Assembly: GCA_001598975.1 (NCBI GenBank)
Contig: BBXU01001435.1
Coordinates: 1 to 35,850 of the forward strand
DNA from: Parachlorella kessleri
Lineage: Eukaryota > Chlorophyta > Trebouxiophyceae > Chlorellales > Chlorellaceae
Reading direction: 5' to 3'
DNA length: 35,850 bases
A program made the position numbers and the translations under genes. The notes under the pieces are model-generated. The model was given only the letters and a program-made list of their open reading frames with translations. It searched no databases and was not told the DNA's origin. Shown here one piece after another: positions 22,701 through 34,000 of this stretch; positions within the stretch are counted from its first letter, which is position 1; every line of letters begins with the position of its first letter.

Positions 22701-23960
22701 AAGCAGGAAACCACACGAAAGCGTGTCCCGCCATCAAGCCCCGCAGCGCACTCACCCTCAATGTCCCGGGGGGCCAGCCGAGCCCCCGCCTGCAGTAGCC
22801 GCCCCCGCTCCCCAGCATTGCTGGACAGCCGGTGGTCCACGCTGAGCTCCAGCCAGTCGCCAGGCTGGACGGCGCCCGGGCCTGTGGAGGTGCACACGGC
22901 TACCTCCACATCCCCCAGCACTGCGCACGTCACCAGGCGACCAACCTGGACGGCAAGCCAGCAGACAGAGTGAATGTGATGCGATTGCACTGATAATGAT
23001 GTAAGTATACGCTTACTGAAGGGTGGGCACTAATGCAGCCTGGTGAGGACAGGAGCATAGAGGGATAAACAGACGACTTGTAGGGACACCCAGCCGCTTC
23101 AAAAGCGTGCCATGACATCGGTAGACGCAGGAGAAGGCCAACAAACAGCAGGCCTCCCTACAAGGGAAGTGACTCGCCAGCCAGCAAACTGGAGCCAAGT
23201 CGTGGGTGCCCCACCTGGAGCACAACAGCGGCTGAACAGCCTTCAGGGCACCCCGCCTGGCCCAGCTGTGCTTGCAGCTCGACCACAGCGCACAGCAGCG
23301 CTGCCTGCAGCTCTCCCTCCCACTGGGCCTCTGCTGCTGCCTGAGGCTGAGGCGACTTGGTGCTGAGCCGACGCAGCCCGGTGCTCAGCCGTCGCAGCCC
23401 GGCAGGTTTGCCGCCCGCCAGCAGCGACGCTGGGAAAGGCGGCAGCAGGTCCTCGACTGCTGCCACGGCGACGCTGCTGCAGATCCGAGCTGCCTCGGCG
23501 CTGCCCTGGCCTTGGAACAAGCACAGCAGGCTGTAGCGAGGGCTGCTTGGTGACGAGCTGCAGCCACGCGGTCACATGATTAACATCAAACAGTGCTCAG
23601 GCATACTGGCACACCAGCGATAAGGAATGCAGGGCACGGTGACCCAATATACTGTGCAAGTTTGTATGGGAGGCAAGGCACAGCAGCAACGCCGTCGTGA
23701 GACAGCTGTGCAAACGAAGTCCCACCTCTGAGCCCTAGGAGAGTCCTGCTGTGGTAGGACATCATAGTCGCTAGCTGACAGCTTGCTAGGCCAAGGTCTC
23801 TGGACTGCTATGACCTGAAAAGGGTTAGGCAACAAACTTGCTTGCCCGTGGTCTCGCACACCGTCAGTGGTCGGGGGATGGAGCCGCCAGCGACCAGGGG
23901 GCGGAGAGTGCCTACCTCTGCAGTCTCGCCACAGTGTGCTGCTGCAAACCGAGCCTCCAT
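19732..23960 (-). CDS. Unknown 845-aa protein with long disordered C terminus
   Basis: Exons on the minus strand are 23960-23916, 23814-23726, 23557-23215, 22945-22756, 22487-22411, 22068-21599, 21373-21193 and 20874-19732. All phases close. I do not recognise the family. Residues 1-465 look folded in places: a helical Leu/Ala part near 50-155, a beta-rich block at about 160-215 (GRLVTCAVLGDVEVAVC, DWLELSVDHRL), and a block at about 249-404 around GFFDVRAPGGDVVLPLPHIR. Residues 466-845 begin with a Trp-containing helix (RAYQSWKVIQRAALAAGF) and are then mostly Ser/Ala/Pro-rich and disordered. A KKKKK patch lies just before GWLADVYDKRASHHMR, and the C terminus carries LALFYKNSESRKE. The last exon is paralogous to the gene at 16710-17714. 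Nuclear location is possible from the basic patch but not established. Confidence 0.7.
22217..22306 (-). repeat. C/CA-rich tract, G-rich in the sense RNA, inside an intron
   Basis: The plus strand shows runs of C and CA. The host gene is on the minus strand, so the pre-mRNA reads as many GGG to GGGGG runs separated by GT, GTG and GC. It lies wholly within the intron 22410-22069 of the 845-aa gene. Several G-runs close together could fold as a G-quadruplex; this is inference from composition. Confidence 0.6.
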
Positions 23961-24904
23961 GCCGCAGGGCTCAATGGGCTCAAGGACTCTCACGCTTTAC
24001 TAATCATGGGATGAACTAAGCCCACAACAGCGAGACAGAGAGACATGGCTTCAATACCGTCGAATACTCGCTTCAGCGATTGCGGAGGCGACTCCCAACT
24101 CAAAGGAGTGCCGGGACGGTTGCTGCGAAGGTGCTGAGGACTGGACGACCAACCCTAGGGCAGGCAAAAGTCTCTTGAACAAGTCCTAACTAGCTATCGT
24201 TAAGGTTGTACACGTCCGCTGGTAGGGAACGGTCACAAATTTTGGCTCGCTGACTAACAGAACGTTTGGCGTCTGCCTGGGGTAGGGTCGCGGGCCGACA
24301 ACACGTGAGGCGCGGGAGAGCAAGCATGCGAGTAGGGCGCAAGGGAGGCACCACAGGCAGACCAGAACCGCAATTCACTCAGCCACTGCATCGTCTTTAG
24401 TTAAAAAAACGGTCGGCGTCAACAGCGTGGGTGTTTGAGGACATCATGGCAGGCAGTTCTGCTTCTAGCCCTGTCAGTACAGTTCAGCTCTCACTCTCTG
24501 TTCGCACTATCTGCCATCCTTACTACATCCTCCTTGCACCCAGAGCCTGAGTCTGACTCTGGTCTGAGTCACTTCTAGCCCGACAGAAACCCTGGGTACC
24601 TCCAGGTGTGCCTGCCTAACTGGAAACAAAGCAGTCAAAAGGAGTGTACTGCCAAGACTGCTGGCACGAACACTGCATACCTAACAGAGCTGTTGATCCC
24701 ATACGGTGAGGGAGGGAACCAGCCCCAACTCTCCGCCAGGCAGCCAAATGCAATATGGCGGACCCACAGGCCATGTAAAAGAGGTAAACTTGCAAAAGGA
24801 TGAACACGTAAGTTAAGGCTGCTCGCGCAGCCTACTAACCTTCTACACAGCGCTTGCGCATCGGAAGTGCCTATAAAATAACACGAAAGGCCAAAGCCAT
24901 CAAT
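23961..24904. other. Region between the syntaxin stop and the next minus-strand start
   Basis: This 944 bp must contain the 3' UTR of the syntaxin gene and the promoter/5' UTR of the 845-aa gene. I see no exact TGTAA on the minus strand and no frame with family or splice support. Confidence 0.55.
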
Positions 24905-27561
24905 CTAGAAGAGCAACGACTTCAAGACTACAAAGACAAGGAGCAGCATAATCATCACCAGAAGCGCCATCACACACAGCGCCATGCCGCTCTGCCGCTG
25001 CTTCTTCTCGGCCTTCTCCAGCTGCCGCACACCCTCCTCCACTTTCATAGCGGTCTGCGGACATCGCAGGCAGCAAAGCACGAGATTAAGAATAAGGCTA
25101 GACTCCCAACCAGAAGCGCAGACAGCCACAGTTGCAGCTTCCATAGCGTTCTGGAATCGATCAAGCAGGGCAAATCATCTGCCCAGCCCATTCCACAAAC
25201 CTCAAATGGCCAAACAGAAGTGCTGATAGTCGCTTGGCCGTGGGTGCAGCATATGTACCCTGAGCTTGGAGTGGAGCTGCCTCCCCCACACCACCCACCT
25301 GCTCCATGTTGTAGTCTATCCTGTCCAGGATGGTCCCCTGGTCAATGACCAGCACCGACAGGTCCTTCATGATCTGCGCCAGCTCGTTGATCGACTGCAC
25401 AATGCGGACCACCTCCCGGTCCCGCTCGTCGATGAGTGTAGTCATGTTGTCCACCTTGGTGGCCTGCAAGGGACCAGAATCGCAGTGATGGACCGCAACT
25501 GAACTGCCAGGGAGTAACTGCCCAAGCCAGTCAGGCACACAGGTAGCAGCAAGCCCGGTCGCACTCGTGCACCTGTATACCAGTCTCGCGTTCCCAGCAG
25601 CAGCTATGGAGGCAAAAGTATTGGCATACATCACAAGTCGCCAGGTATGCCCGCAAGTCGCCAGGGATGCCCGCGGATGTCCTGATGGACCCTCCGGGGG
25701 GGCTCGCTCTTGGAGCACCAGCCCACTGCCAACGTGACATGGGCCCCCTCGTGCTGCCCATACACAGCCCACTTAGGCAAACTGCAGGAGCCTGATTGCG
25801 GTGGCAGCACACAGATAGGGTGCCTCCACACCTGTAGTTCTGAGAAGCCAGGGTCAAAGTCATCATCTGCCGCCCCGCGGCCGCGCTGCTGGTCGTCTAG
25901 CAGCGCCAAGCTGGCGCTGCTGCTGCTGCCGGCTGCCCCGGCGCCGCCATCCTTGCTGCGTAGGCGATTCAAGTACTGCTTCTGCTGCTTGCGGAATTGG
26001 ACAGACAGCCGCTGCAGCTCAACTGCCAATGTCCGCTGCACGTTGCGCTTCACCTGCAGGTCAGCTGTTGCACATGCTCTGTCATGCACGCTCTGCCGCC
26101 ACACCAAAGATGTACCCCATGTATACCAGCATAGGGAACAGCCTGCCTGTCTGTACTAGGTTCATAACCCAAGGTTACACACGGGCCCCCATCCGCATGA
26201 CATGTAAAGGTGCACGTCATGTACACGCCTTTGACACAGAGACAAGACTGTCAAGAATGCTAATCCCACCTTCTCGTCTGCCTCGCTTGCTGCCAGCTCG
26301 CCGCCAAACTGCGTGAGCCGCACCTCGCATTTGCGGAACAGCTTGGTTATCTGCTGCGTGACAACCTCTACCTGCAACCAGAATGATACATCAGCCAGTA
26401 TGACTGCAATCTGCAACAAACTTGCTGACCCTCAAGCAAGTAAACTGCAAATGAAGGATTGTGTTGCCACATACCAACCTGCGCGGTGCCACGCCAGAAC
26501 CCTCCTGTCTGTTCCCTATGCCAACTATCAACCAGCTTCAACCCCTGCCAGCTCTCATAGCTCTCTCTCGCTGCTGGCCAGCAGTCATACAGCCCCAGGA
26601 ATGAAACGATCCATCAGCTTTGCCCCAGCCTGCCTGCCCTTGCCTGCACTTCATCGTCCCCAGTGTCTTCAAACTTGCTCAATGCCGCCTTGCCATGCAG
26701 ATTCCGCAGCTCAGCCATCTTCTGCTTGATGCCCAGCATCTCCAGGCGGATCTGCTCCTTGAAATCCACATACTGCGGTGGCAGCGCCGCCGCAACACCC
26801 GCAACCCCCGCCTCGGGATCCAAGGCGGCTCCCAGGGCTGTGGCCATGAGTCGCACTGTCTCATGCCTGCATTCAAGGTATTGTATGCCACCCTTGAGCA
26901 TTTAATGAGGCATGCTTGACAGTGCAACGAACAATAACGACACGAAAGGTCAGCCGATTCAAAATGCTGCCGCCCCGGACCCAGAGCCAGCCACTTCAGG
27001 TCAACCTGTACTTGTCCCTCTTGGCTCTATGATGGGGCTTGTGACCTTAACTGTAAATTAATGATGCTTCCCCTAGCTGATGTTGTTCACCACCTAAACC
27101 GTGTCTTCAAGACATTGGCATGGGCCAGGTTAACCAGAACTTAGGATGATGTGCTTTGCCTTGCAAATGGGCCTAGTGGACATAATGCAGACTGCCTCAC
27201 CTGTAGTGCACTGCACGACCTCCCATACAACCCATCCTAGCATCCTTACGCCCTTATCCCCTTTGTAAGCTTCGCTCCTATTCGAGACATACGATAGATT
27301 TGCCATATCACCGTCTCCGCCTCGCTTGTGCAAGCCACAAACCGGCCCTTAAGCACTGTTTTTCCCCGGGAGCCTTGACCAGTACATCGAACACCAAGCA
27401 CCTTGCAAAAGCTGCCTGCGCCCTGCCTGCCTCCATAAAACCCTTGCTCACCCGTTTGCGGTGCCAGGTGCCGCCACCAACGGCTTGCTGCTGCCACGTG
27501 CCTGCCGGCGGTATTTGAGGAACACGTCTGTGCGGTTCCTGGTTGTTCCTATGGTACCCAT
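24905..27561 (-). CDS. SYP4: SYP4/Tlg2/syntaxin-16-type Qa-SNARE
   Basis: Exons on the minus strand are 27561-27452, 26866-26644, 26371-26270, 26053-25832, 25463-25299 and 25054-24905, giving 323 aa (Arabidopsis SYP41 is 322). This tail-anchored t-SNARE acts in membrane fusion at the trans-Golgi network. The N terminus TTRNRTDVFLKYR matches the TRNRT peptide of SYP4 proteins, which in this family binds Vps45-type SM proteins. A three-helix Habc region follows (KMAELRNLHGKA; RNVQRTLAVELQRLS). The SNARE motif runs from about 228 to 295 and includes INELAQIMKDLSVLVIDQGT with the zero-layer Gln. A C-terminal anchor (about 298-323) is ALCVMALLVMIMLLLVFVVL. I chose the ATG at 27561 because the family begins right before TRNRT; an in-frame ATG at 27648 would add 29 residues. 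Intron 2 uses a GC donor (CAG|GCAAGG at 26643). Confidence 0.95.
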
Positions 27562-28175
27562 CCCGCTGCTGCTGGATGGAAGCCCCCCACGTATGTCCCC
27601 ATCTGTTGTTCCGACAAAACCCAGCTTGCCCCTGGCGGCCCCAGACATGGCGCCGCTGGGTTGCTGGGCAGTCCCCTCTGCCTGTCAGCTGAGTGCTGCA
27701 CAGCCGCTGAACTGTAGCTTGAAGGCCGGTTGCCAAGCCCTATCGAGGGTAGCTGTGCAGGCCCACAGTATGTCCGAGCTGCCAAGGCGCCCTCGGGCAC
27801 TGGTGGTCGGCTGCTGGCTCCTGGGGGACGCAGAGTTCAGCACGCGAACGCTACACTGTAACGTAGAAACTCCACTTGTCGCAAGGAAGGTTTTCTACAC
27901 GGGATCCCTAGAATTGTCAAGCCGCGGTGACCGGGACTACCGAGTCCACCACGATCAGAGAGCCCTCCTTACACCTTGGCACTTGAACACTTCCTTTTAC
28001 ACACCAAACAGGCACTGGAAACTGCTTCTCTGTATTCACGGCGGGTTTTACTTGACCCCCAAAAATGGATCGAGTGCAGCCCCGCATCTATTTCAGCAAG
28101 CTCTCGTTATTGATTTAGGATAGAACCGACTGTGCCATTCAACGTATGTGTTAATTGATAGCAACGCTTCAAGCC
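27562..28175. promoter_or_regulatory. Intergenic region between divergent syntaxin and CID genes
   Basis: 614 bp separate the two divergent start codons, so both promoters and 5' UTRs lie here. The part near the syntaxin start is GC-rich and open in several frames, which does not look like conserved coding sequence. No TATA box or other recognisable element stands out. Confidence 0.45.
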
Positions 28176-30185
28176 ATGTGGGCGCAAGGCGATGAAGAAA
28201 AGTTTAAGCAACTATTACAGCGAGTAGCGAAAAAGGCAACCAAAGAGTCGCTGGACGCCATAGCAGCGTTTGGTGTGGAGCACGACAAACAGGTCTGGCC
28301 TGTTTGTCTAGGTGGCTTGCTTCCTCCTGTACTGAAACTATTGCTGACAGGCGTACACTCTGTTGTGGCCTCCTAACGTCCAGGGATACAAGAATGTTTG
28401 CGCACTGCTGGTGAGAGAGCTCAAGGCACTCAAGCCAGACTACCGTATCCGGGTGTTCTACGCAATGTCAGCCATCGTGCGGCTTTCGAAAGAAAAGCGG
28501 GGGAGCAAGGACAAATATGGTAAGCCACACCCTGACTTGGCCCTTCAGACTTGTATGCTTGGGAAGGTTGCCCTGCGCCAGCCATTTAGAGCTACCCCTT
28601 CGGGTGGGCCCCAGCTGTGCGTGGCCTAGGCAGCTCAAGCTTCCCGTGTAGCAGGCGAGGGGTGTGCCAGCCAGCCAGCTACTCCTCCACCATCCCAGCA
28701 CAGTAGTGAGTGCTTGCAGTGGCGCGGCTCATACCGCTGCTGGATCAAGTGGGGCGGGTGCTGGCTGAGGCTCCCCCAGACCACCGCAAGCAAGCGCACA
28801 AGGTGCTGAACCAGTGGTGGCACGAGGAGGTGTTCCCAGCACCGGAGATCACCCGGCTGCGGCAGCTGCTGGACGGCGACGGCGGGGTAGCTTTGGCAGG
28901 CAGCCAGCCGTTGGAGACAGCCTCAGCATGTGGTGCGGCACCGGTGGAGGGGACAGCAGCTGAAGTAGCCGCTGCGGCAATGGGAAGAGCCGGCGGCCTG
29001 CCGGCGGCTCCTGCTGGCACTGCCGAAAGCTCAGGGCCGATTCCTGGGCTTCACTCACCCATGAGCCTAGCGCAGGAGTCTGGGGCGGCCTCCGCGGACG
29101 GCAGCAAATCGGGCGTAACGGGTGCTGGTGCCGGCGCCGGGACTGGCGTGGACTCCGCTGTTGGCGGCGGGGGAGCAGCTGGGCTGGGCGCGGCCTCCCA
29201 GCAGCCTGCCCCCAAGCGGCCAAGAGTCGAATGGGGTGCGCGGGTGAGGCAGGCTAGCAGCTCGCAGCAGCCGACACCCACAGCCACGGCAGGCAGTGCA
29301 CTGCAGCAGCCCGATGCGCAGCTGAAGAGAGAAGCCAGCACTGCCGCGCTGCCGCCGCCCCTGCCGCCGCCTGCGGCCGCCTCGCTGCCCCACACTGGCA
29401 GCAGCCAAAAGCTGTTCCAGCTACCGCAGCAGCAGCAGCAGAGGCCGGGGGCACAGCCGCCCCTGCCACCAGCGGCAGCACCACGTGGCGGCGTGCCAGC
29501 TGCTGAGCCGCAGCCGCCAGAGCAGCAGGTCCACCACGAGCAGCAGGAGGTGGAGCCGGCACCCCCCAGCCCGGAGTACGACCCCCTTGCGGTGGGCGAC
29601 GAGCCAGGCCTGTCCGGGGGAGGCATCGCAGCCTTGACCGGCGCAGCTGCCCTCCTGCCACTTCCTCCAGGGCTCCCTCCGCCTCCACCAGTGCTCCTTC
29701 AAGCCCCTGCTGCTCCCCTACCAGCCCCCACGCGCACGCAGCCCCCACCCCTGGCAGAGCAGCAGCACTCACCCCAGCTGCCAGGTGCGCCGATGCCCCC
29801 AGCCCTCCCACCACCCCTTGTAGGTGTCGCTGCAAATGGCATCCAGGATGTCGATATGGAGGATGATGTTCAAGTCGCTGCGGCAGCGCCGCTAGGAGAC
29901 ACACGCGTTGCCGCTGGTGCAGCTGCACAGCAGGCTCAACAGGAGCGCAGGCGGCGGTCACGGTGGGAGGATGATGTGGGTGCCGCTTCAGCTGAAGCAG
30001 CAGCAGTGACTGCACCTGCAGTGGCAGCGGCGGCCGCAGCAGCAGTTGGGGTGTTGATGGGGCCAGGGGCAGCAGCGCCTGCTGGCCCTGCAGGGGCCCT
30101 GCCGCCTCCTCCGCCTGTGGCGGCTGGCGCGGAGGGCTTGCACGGGGCTGGCGTGGGACGACGGAGAAGCCGCTGGGAGGGGTGA
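28176..30185 (+). CDS. RNA polymerase II CTD-interaction (CID) domain protein with two ULM-like motifs
   Basis: Exons 28176-28292, 28384-28519 and 28720-30185 encode 572 aa. Residues about 1-140 form a CID, an eight-helix ENTH/VHS-like fold that binds the phosphorylated C-terminal repeats of RNA polymerase II, as in SCAF4/SCAF8, Nrd1, Rtt103 and U2SURP. Matching parts are YKNVCALLVRELKALKPDYR, VFYAMSAIVRLSKEK and HKVLNQWWHEEVFPAPEI. The rest is disordered and rich in Ala, Pro, Gln and Gly, with no RRM that I can see. Two basic-Trp-acidic motifs, RRRRSRWEDD at about 492-501 and GRRRSRWEG at the very end, match the UHM-ligand motif of SF1 and SF3B1. The ATG at 28176 precedes the conserved first helix. 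The gene diverges from the syntaxin gene and converges on the phosphatase gene. A role linking transcription to splicing or 3' processing is inferred. Confidence 0.85.
29939..29974 (+). other. First ULM-like motif of the CID protein
   Basis: The codons read QERRRRSRWEDD. The pattern of several Arg, Ser-Arg-Trp and an acidic residue is that of UHM-ligand motifs such as those in SF1 and SF3B1. A second copy (GRRRSRWEG) ends the protein at 30156-30182. Confidence 0.6.
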
Positions 30186-31073
30186 AGTGTCGTGTGACAT
30201 GCCCAGCAGCACGGCCCGCCTGTCTCAACTGGAGTGCTAGTGAAATCCTCGCTGTTGAGACCATGCTGCTGCCGAGGAGCGCCGGACCCAGCTGTCGTCC
30301 TTTGGTGAAGGGGCAGGCACTTCTTTCTTATACTGTTGTGCGTGCAGTCCGTGTCAGCTTTGGTACTTTAGCAGGCAGGAGCTGTCAGTAACTGCAAGCA
30401 GGAACATATTTCAACGTCATATGTTCCCATCACATTGTGGGCGCAGGGATGCGCAAGGGAGTTGCTTTGCAGCGAAGTGTAGCGCATGCGGCTTCCCACT
30501 TCATTCCTCCCTGCTTTCGCGTTCGCGCTGTGGCTGTCAGGTGTATGAGCCCCTCTTGCATTGCATCTACTGTGGTCAGCAAATGGCGCCTTCCACAGGC
30601 CCTTCAAGTAAGTTGTGTGCTCGGCGGCACCAAAAGTGAGCATACAAAAGGGAAGGCGACAGGTGCAAAATTGCTCAACTAGCTGACTACATAAGACCCT
30701 CCAACACCTACTGTCCAATTAGAAAGCATGGCAGGTGCAATAGCCACCCCAACCCTAGAACCGTCACCGTCCTATCTCCTGACATCTCAAATCATCAGCA
30801 CTCTCCTTGGGATTTCCTGGGCCCCCTGGGGCCACAATACATGCCTGCACTCGCACAATCAAAATGCCGACAAGCCGCAGCTCCCAAGCCAGGGCACTTG
30901 CACCCCCACCAGTACTGCCAAAAAGAAGACAACAAACACAGGTACACCCTTCATTATACAGCGCAGCGACCCTCACCCACACAGCCACATACAACGCGCC
31001 AACATCATTACACAACTCAACACCTTGTCCTCAGGAGTGACCACCACTGCGGCTGCCGGTCCCTGCCTGCCAA
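30186..31073. other. Convergent 3' UTR region
   Basis: 888 bp separate the stop of the CID gene (plus) and that of the phosphatase gene (minus). A TGTAA on the minus strand at 31008-31012 lies 62 nt past the phosphatase stop. No good plus-strand TGTAA was found. Open frames here are unsupported. Confidence 0.5.
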
Positions 31074-34000
31074 TCACATCACTCGGCACTTGGACTTGGC
31101 TTTCTTGGACCGGCCATTACGTAACAAAAACCTGCCAGGAGGCTTGGTCTGACTTGGCGAGGGCGGTGGAACCCCCTCCTGCTGCGGCTGCTGGGAGCCT
31201 CGCTGGTGCTGTAGCGTCTGCTGCTGCCCCGGTGGTTCCTGCTGGGCACCCGGCTGCCTTGGCTGCTGCTGCTCCCGGCTGGCAGGAGGCATGGGAAGGC
31301 CGGCCGACGGCTGGCTGTCAGGCTGGGCAGTGGGAGGCGTGGCTGGCTTCCCTGCAGAGTCAGACAGCCACTGGGCTAAGCCACCTCACCAGGCAGGAGG
31401 GCCCTCAACCGTGCCCATGCGTGCCCGATTGGGGAACGCACCGCCCAACCCTCAAGCCGAATCCTGCTTGGCCAGGCACGCCTACGCTCGTCAGCCCGCC
31501 TCATACAGCGCTGGCGACCAAAGCAACCCCCGCGCCCCAACGTTACCACGCCATGTCAGGGCACAAGAACCTGCCCACCCACATGAGTTTTCACAAGTGT
31601 AGCAGTGCTTGGTAGCGCCTGCGCGGAGGTCACAGATAGCTGGGCATCTTCTTCAGGTACCAGGCGGAGCATATTTGAATAAGAGAAGGGAATAATAATG
31701 ATATTAATAATAATAATAATAACAACAACAATAACAATAATAATAATAATAACAATGATAGTAATAGTATTAATACTACTAGAATAATAATAAATAGAAT
31801 AATGATAATACTACTAGAATAATAATAGAATAATAAGAGTACAGTCTGCAGGCCTGGCAAGCTCACCTTCCACCGTCTCAAGTCCCTCACTTCTCTCTGG
31901 GATGCTGTCCTCCGCCACACTCAGGGCCCCCCTGCTGCTATCGGCGTTGAAGAGCTGTAGCAGCGCCAGCGGCTGGTCCCCTTCCTTGTAGGAGCCCTCC
32001 CCCGCCGCCTGCTCGCCCCTACAAAACCAACAGCCCGACAGTGCAGTTAGCCCAACATGTGGCGTAGCGTGCATCAAGACCCCAGCATCTTACTCCCCAC
32101 CCCACAGGTCTCCAGCCTGCCCGGCGGTGAGCAATGTCCATCAGCAAAGCTACCACCTCCAGGGCCAAGGCAGCTCCACCGTGTGGTTCGCCGTCTGTCA
32201 CCTCCTGGGATCTCACCCAGCCACTGGTCCAGGCATCACCCGCCACAGCCAGTAAGCGCCACCACAGCCGACTGCCGCACTGCCCGTCCCCACACCTGCT
32301 GCCACCCTACCACGCTCGCTCCCCACCCACCTGAGGTGCATGATGGCCTGCCGCGCGCCGAAGCCCAGGCTCGCATTCTCGCTTTCCACGCTCATCGTGC
32401 GCAGCACGCGGCTGCTCATGCGGTGCACGCTGAGGGTCTTGCACCCGTCCTGGAGCACAAAGCCGCCGGCGCTGGAGGTCGGCGACGTGGGGGCCCTGCC
32501 TGCTGTGCCTGCTGTGGCGGGGTAGCCCCCTGCCGAGCTGCTGAAGGAGGGCGGGGTGGTGAAGGAGCCGTGGCTGCTGTTGGGCGGCAGCGGGGGCAGG
32601 CTGCTGCAGAACTGCTGCGTGGTGTGGACGGCAAGGCGCTGACCCGTGGGGCCGCTGTAGCTGCCCCCCCCTGTCGTGGGCGGGAGCCGCCCGCCGCCGG
32701 CAGCAAACCGGCTGGCCTGTGGGCCCTGCTGCTGCTGCTGCTGTGCCTGCCACGGCTGCCCGGCGTGCCCACCCTCCCTGCTGCGGTCCTTGCCGTTCTG
32801 AGCAGCAGCACAGCTGCCTCTCCCCTGTCCAGCACCAAGCACGGCAGGCACAGAGGCGGCATGCCCAACCCCCCACGCCCCCTCCTCGCTCCGCACAGCC
32901 CCCGGGCTGGAAGGGCAGCTGCCGTCGGCTGCGGCCGCCTCTCTCCCCTCCTGCGCCTGCGCCTGCCCCGGTCTGAGCCCTGCGGCATCATGTCCTAAAC
33001 GCTGTGGGCAGTCACTGGTGATCCAGGGCGGCGAGACCGGGCTATCCAGCGGGGACAGGCTCCCGGCATCGCTGGCCAAGGCCCGGACTTGGGCGGTGGC
33101 GGCCACCTGGGCTGCTGAGGCCTCGCGGCTGAGGGTGGTGTTGAGGGGGCTTGGCCGCACGGGGGTCCCCTCGAACATACCAAAGTCCTCACAGAGGGCC
33201 CTGCGCGGCGGGCGGATGAGAGCAAGGCATGCTTGGCACTGCAGTTGTACACTCAACACTGCGGTGTCCCACCGACCAATGCCAGCCTCTGCAGTGGCGG
33301 GCGGCAGCCCTGCTCAGCACACCTTCGCCATAACCACGCACAGAGGATCGCCGGTCAGCGGGCGCTCGACACCCGGGGCGACCCACGTTTACTAACAAAT
33401 CCCAAGAAGGAGCAGCGTCTCACCAGCGCCAGCAAGTACACCTCACCATGACTAACTGAGGGGGGTCACAACGCCACCACGGCTGACTGAGGGGATTGCA
33501 AATACCGCCATGACTGACTGAGGGGGATACAACGCCACCATGTCCCGCCTGTTCCCGCAGAAACCGGCACCCCCGCGCCCTGCCACTCACTTCGCCAGCC
33601 CCATGCTCGTGCTGCGCCGCATGGAGATCTCGGTCTGCAGCCGGTCCGCCTCGGCCCCCAAATCCTTTGACGGCCGCAGGTCACTGGACCGCTCCCCTCC
33701 GCCCTGACTCAACTCATTATGCAAGTCATGACTAACCCCGCCGCCCACGCCCTGCAGCCCACCCCCGGCCTGTGCGTCATGCTTAGCAGCAGCAGCAGCA
33801 CCCGGCCCGGCGGTGGGGACGCCGTTGCCCTCGGCGCTCGCTGCTGCTGCTGCTGCTACTGCTGAGGCTGCTGCGTCCGCTGCCACGGCTGCTGTCGCTG
33901 CCTCCATCGCCATGCTGAGCCCGCCCTTGATGGAGCCCCGGCTTGACGTCCGGCTGGGCAGCTGCCTGCTGCAGCACGTTGGGTAGGTACATAATGGATT

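Noticed and set aside
27562..27648. Upstream in-frame ATG of the syntaxin at 27648
   Set aside because: SYP4 proteins start directly before TRNRT; the extra 29 Gly/Ser-rich residues have no support.
30728..31615. 295-codon plus-strand open frame
   Set aside because: It runs antisense across the last phosphatase exon and the convergent 3' UTRs; Thr/Pro/His-rich composition with no family feature. The minus-strand exon is supported by phase and by the CaaX end.
32057..32998. Long plus-strand Ala/Pro-rich open frame
   Set aside because: Shadow of the low-complexity phosphatase exon 33200-32331; GC-rich repeats open several frames at once.
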